From the NCBI GenBank assembly GCA_028818995.1, contig JAPPMR010000675.1:1-6237 (forward strand): a stretch of 6,237 nt of DNA. The letters run 5' to 3'. The translations under genes were made by a program, and so were the position numbers. Shown piece after piece: positions 5,631 through 6,237 of this stretch. Origin of the DNA: Candidatus Poribacteria bacterium. GTDB lineage: Bacteria > Poribacteria > WGA-4E > WGA-3G. The notes under the pieces are model-generated. The model made no database searches. It saw nothing but the letters and a program-made list of their open reading frames with translations, and was not told the origin of the DNA. The first letter of the stretch is position 1. Each line of letters begins with the position of its first letter.

Positions 5631-6237
5631 ATGACCCCAGTACTTGTCAAAAAGTCCCTTTTCAACTACAATGTGTGTGTGTACACCTTAGAACCTCTTT
5701 CACATCAAAATGTTAACGAATGGGATTCTGTTATCCAACAATGCTTGAACAGCACTGCTTTTCAAGGGTCTGTATGGCGAGATGCCCTCGCAAATTCCTT
5801 CAAGCAACTTGATCCTGTATATTTACTTATCAAACAGGACGAGACGGTGATTGGGGGAGTGCCTGCTTTTGTATTTCAACCGATACCGACTATCCGATTA
5901 TGGTATTCTATGCCGTGGAATCTGTTTGGTGGTCCGCAGATAATTAATACCGTACAAGTGAATCCAGAAGATTTGGTTTCAACAGTTGAAACCTACCTTA
6001 AAACCACATCAACTGAAAAAGGATGGTGCGAACTGTATTGGACGCTTTCACCTGAGGACACCATAAAATATGGGGATTTCCTAACAAGAACTGGGTATGA
6101 ACGAACAGAACGGTTTACACATATTCTTAAGACAAACGGAGATGTTGATTCTCTTTGGCACGCCTACAATAAACGGGTCCGGGGTGCTGTGAGGAAAGCA
6201 CAAAAATCGGGTGTGGTGGTTACCGATACCGAAAGTT
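5631..6237 (+). CDS. FemAB/GNAT-like acyltransferase, 3' end cut by window
   Basis: The frame is open from 5631 to the window end (202 codons plus one base) with no stop. It reads as the N-terminal half of a FemAB-like, GNAT-fold protein (Acetyltransf_6 type). The N-terminal module has the pattern STAFQGSVWRDALANSF (41-57), then YLLIKQDETVIGGVPAF (64-80). The characteristic YNKRVRGAVRKAQKSGV (179-195) is like the R-x-x-[IV]-R-K-A segment before the second half of such enzymes. Relatives transfer amino acids or acyl groups to cell-wall precursors or exopolysaccharide; the substrate here is unknown. The start is uncertain. ATG 5631 has only GGA, 3 nt upstream. An in-frame TTG at 5613 has GGGAG (5597-5601) 11 nt upstream and would add six residues. 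It is divergent from the HEAT/TPR gene. Confidence 0.75.
   Translation, partial: MTPVLVKKSLFNYNVCVYTLEPLSHQNVNEWDSVIQQCLNSTAFQGSVWRDALANSFKQLDPVYLLIKQDETVIGGVPAFVFQPIPTIRLWYSMPWNLFGGPQIINTVQVNPEDLVSTVETYLKTTSTEKGWCELYWTLSPEDTIKYGDFLTRTGYERTERFTHILKTNGDVDSLWHAYNKRVRGAVRKAQKSGVVVTDTES

Noticed and set aside
5398..5636. 11-bp direct repeat GGAAAATGACC flanking the interrupted hairpin (5398-5408 and 5626-5636)
   Set aside because: It brackets the repeat loosely, but lies 50 and 41 bp outside it, so it is not a target duplication; chance is likely for AT-rich sequence.

Overview
The window looks like chromosomal DNA from an uncultured, moderately AT-rich bacterium. Two things suggest Candidatus Poribacteria or a relative: dense imperfect-palindrome repeats between genes (families beginning TAGGAGCGATCTCCGAATCG and GCGAAACCCGACA), and a cyanobacterial-style IS701 transposase remnant. 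This assignment rests on recall and general appearance; no marker gene in the window settles it.

Layout. Bases 1-67 hold no gene I can support. Bases 68-161 are two abutting hairpin repeats. They run directly into an N-terminally truncated DDE transposase (to 906, + strand). Four genes follow, all on the minus strand, so transcription runs right to left: a HEAT/TPR protein (5328-4675), a six-helix ABC-2-type permease (4653-3874), a phosphoglucosamine-mutase-type phosphohexomutase (3711-2305) and a YvcK/GlmR protein (2158-914). The first two are 21 bp apart and share one good promoter at 5354-5383. The gaps before the mutase (162 bp) and before yvcK (146 bp) are larger; the first holds a 68-bp hairpin repeat. 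At the right edge, divergent on the + strand, is the 5' part of a FemAB/GNAT-like acyltransferase gene, cut by the window end. The 302-bp divergent intergenic region (5329-5630) holds the TPR promoter, a second copy of the 68-bp repeat with another repeat inserted in it, and a possible promoter for the acyltransferase.

Function. The mutase and YvcK/GlmR fit together: GlmM makes glucosamine-1-phosphate for UDP-GlcNAc synthesis, and YvcK/GlmR proteins of Firmicutes bind UDP-GlcNAc and tune that pathway. The FemAB-like protein may also act on the envelope, but its substrate is unknown. The permease has no visible ATPase partner.

The most unusual content is the repeats. The two copies of the 29-bp-arm hairpin keep the same four mismatches, all between identical bases (C-C, T-T, A-A, G-G), and the same loop length with unrelated loop sequence. 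One copy contains a different palindromic element that also sits at the truncation point of the transposase. This points to a modular family of small palindromic elements that insert into one another. No enzyme for moving them is visible here.
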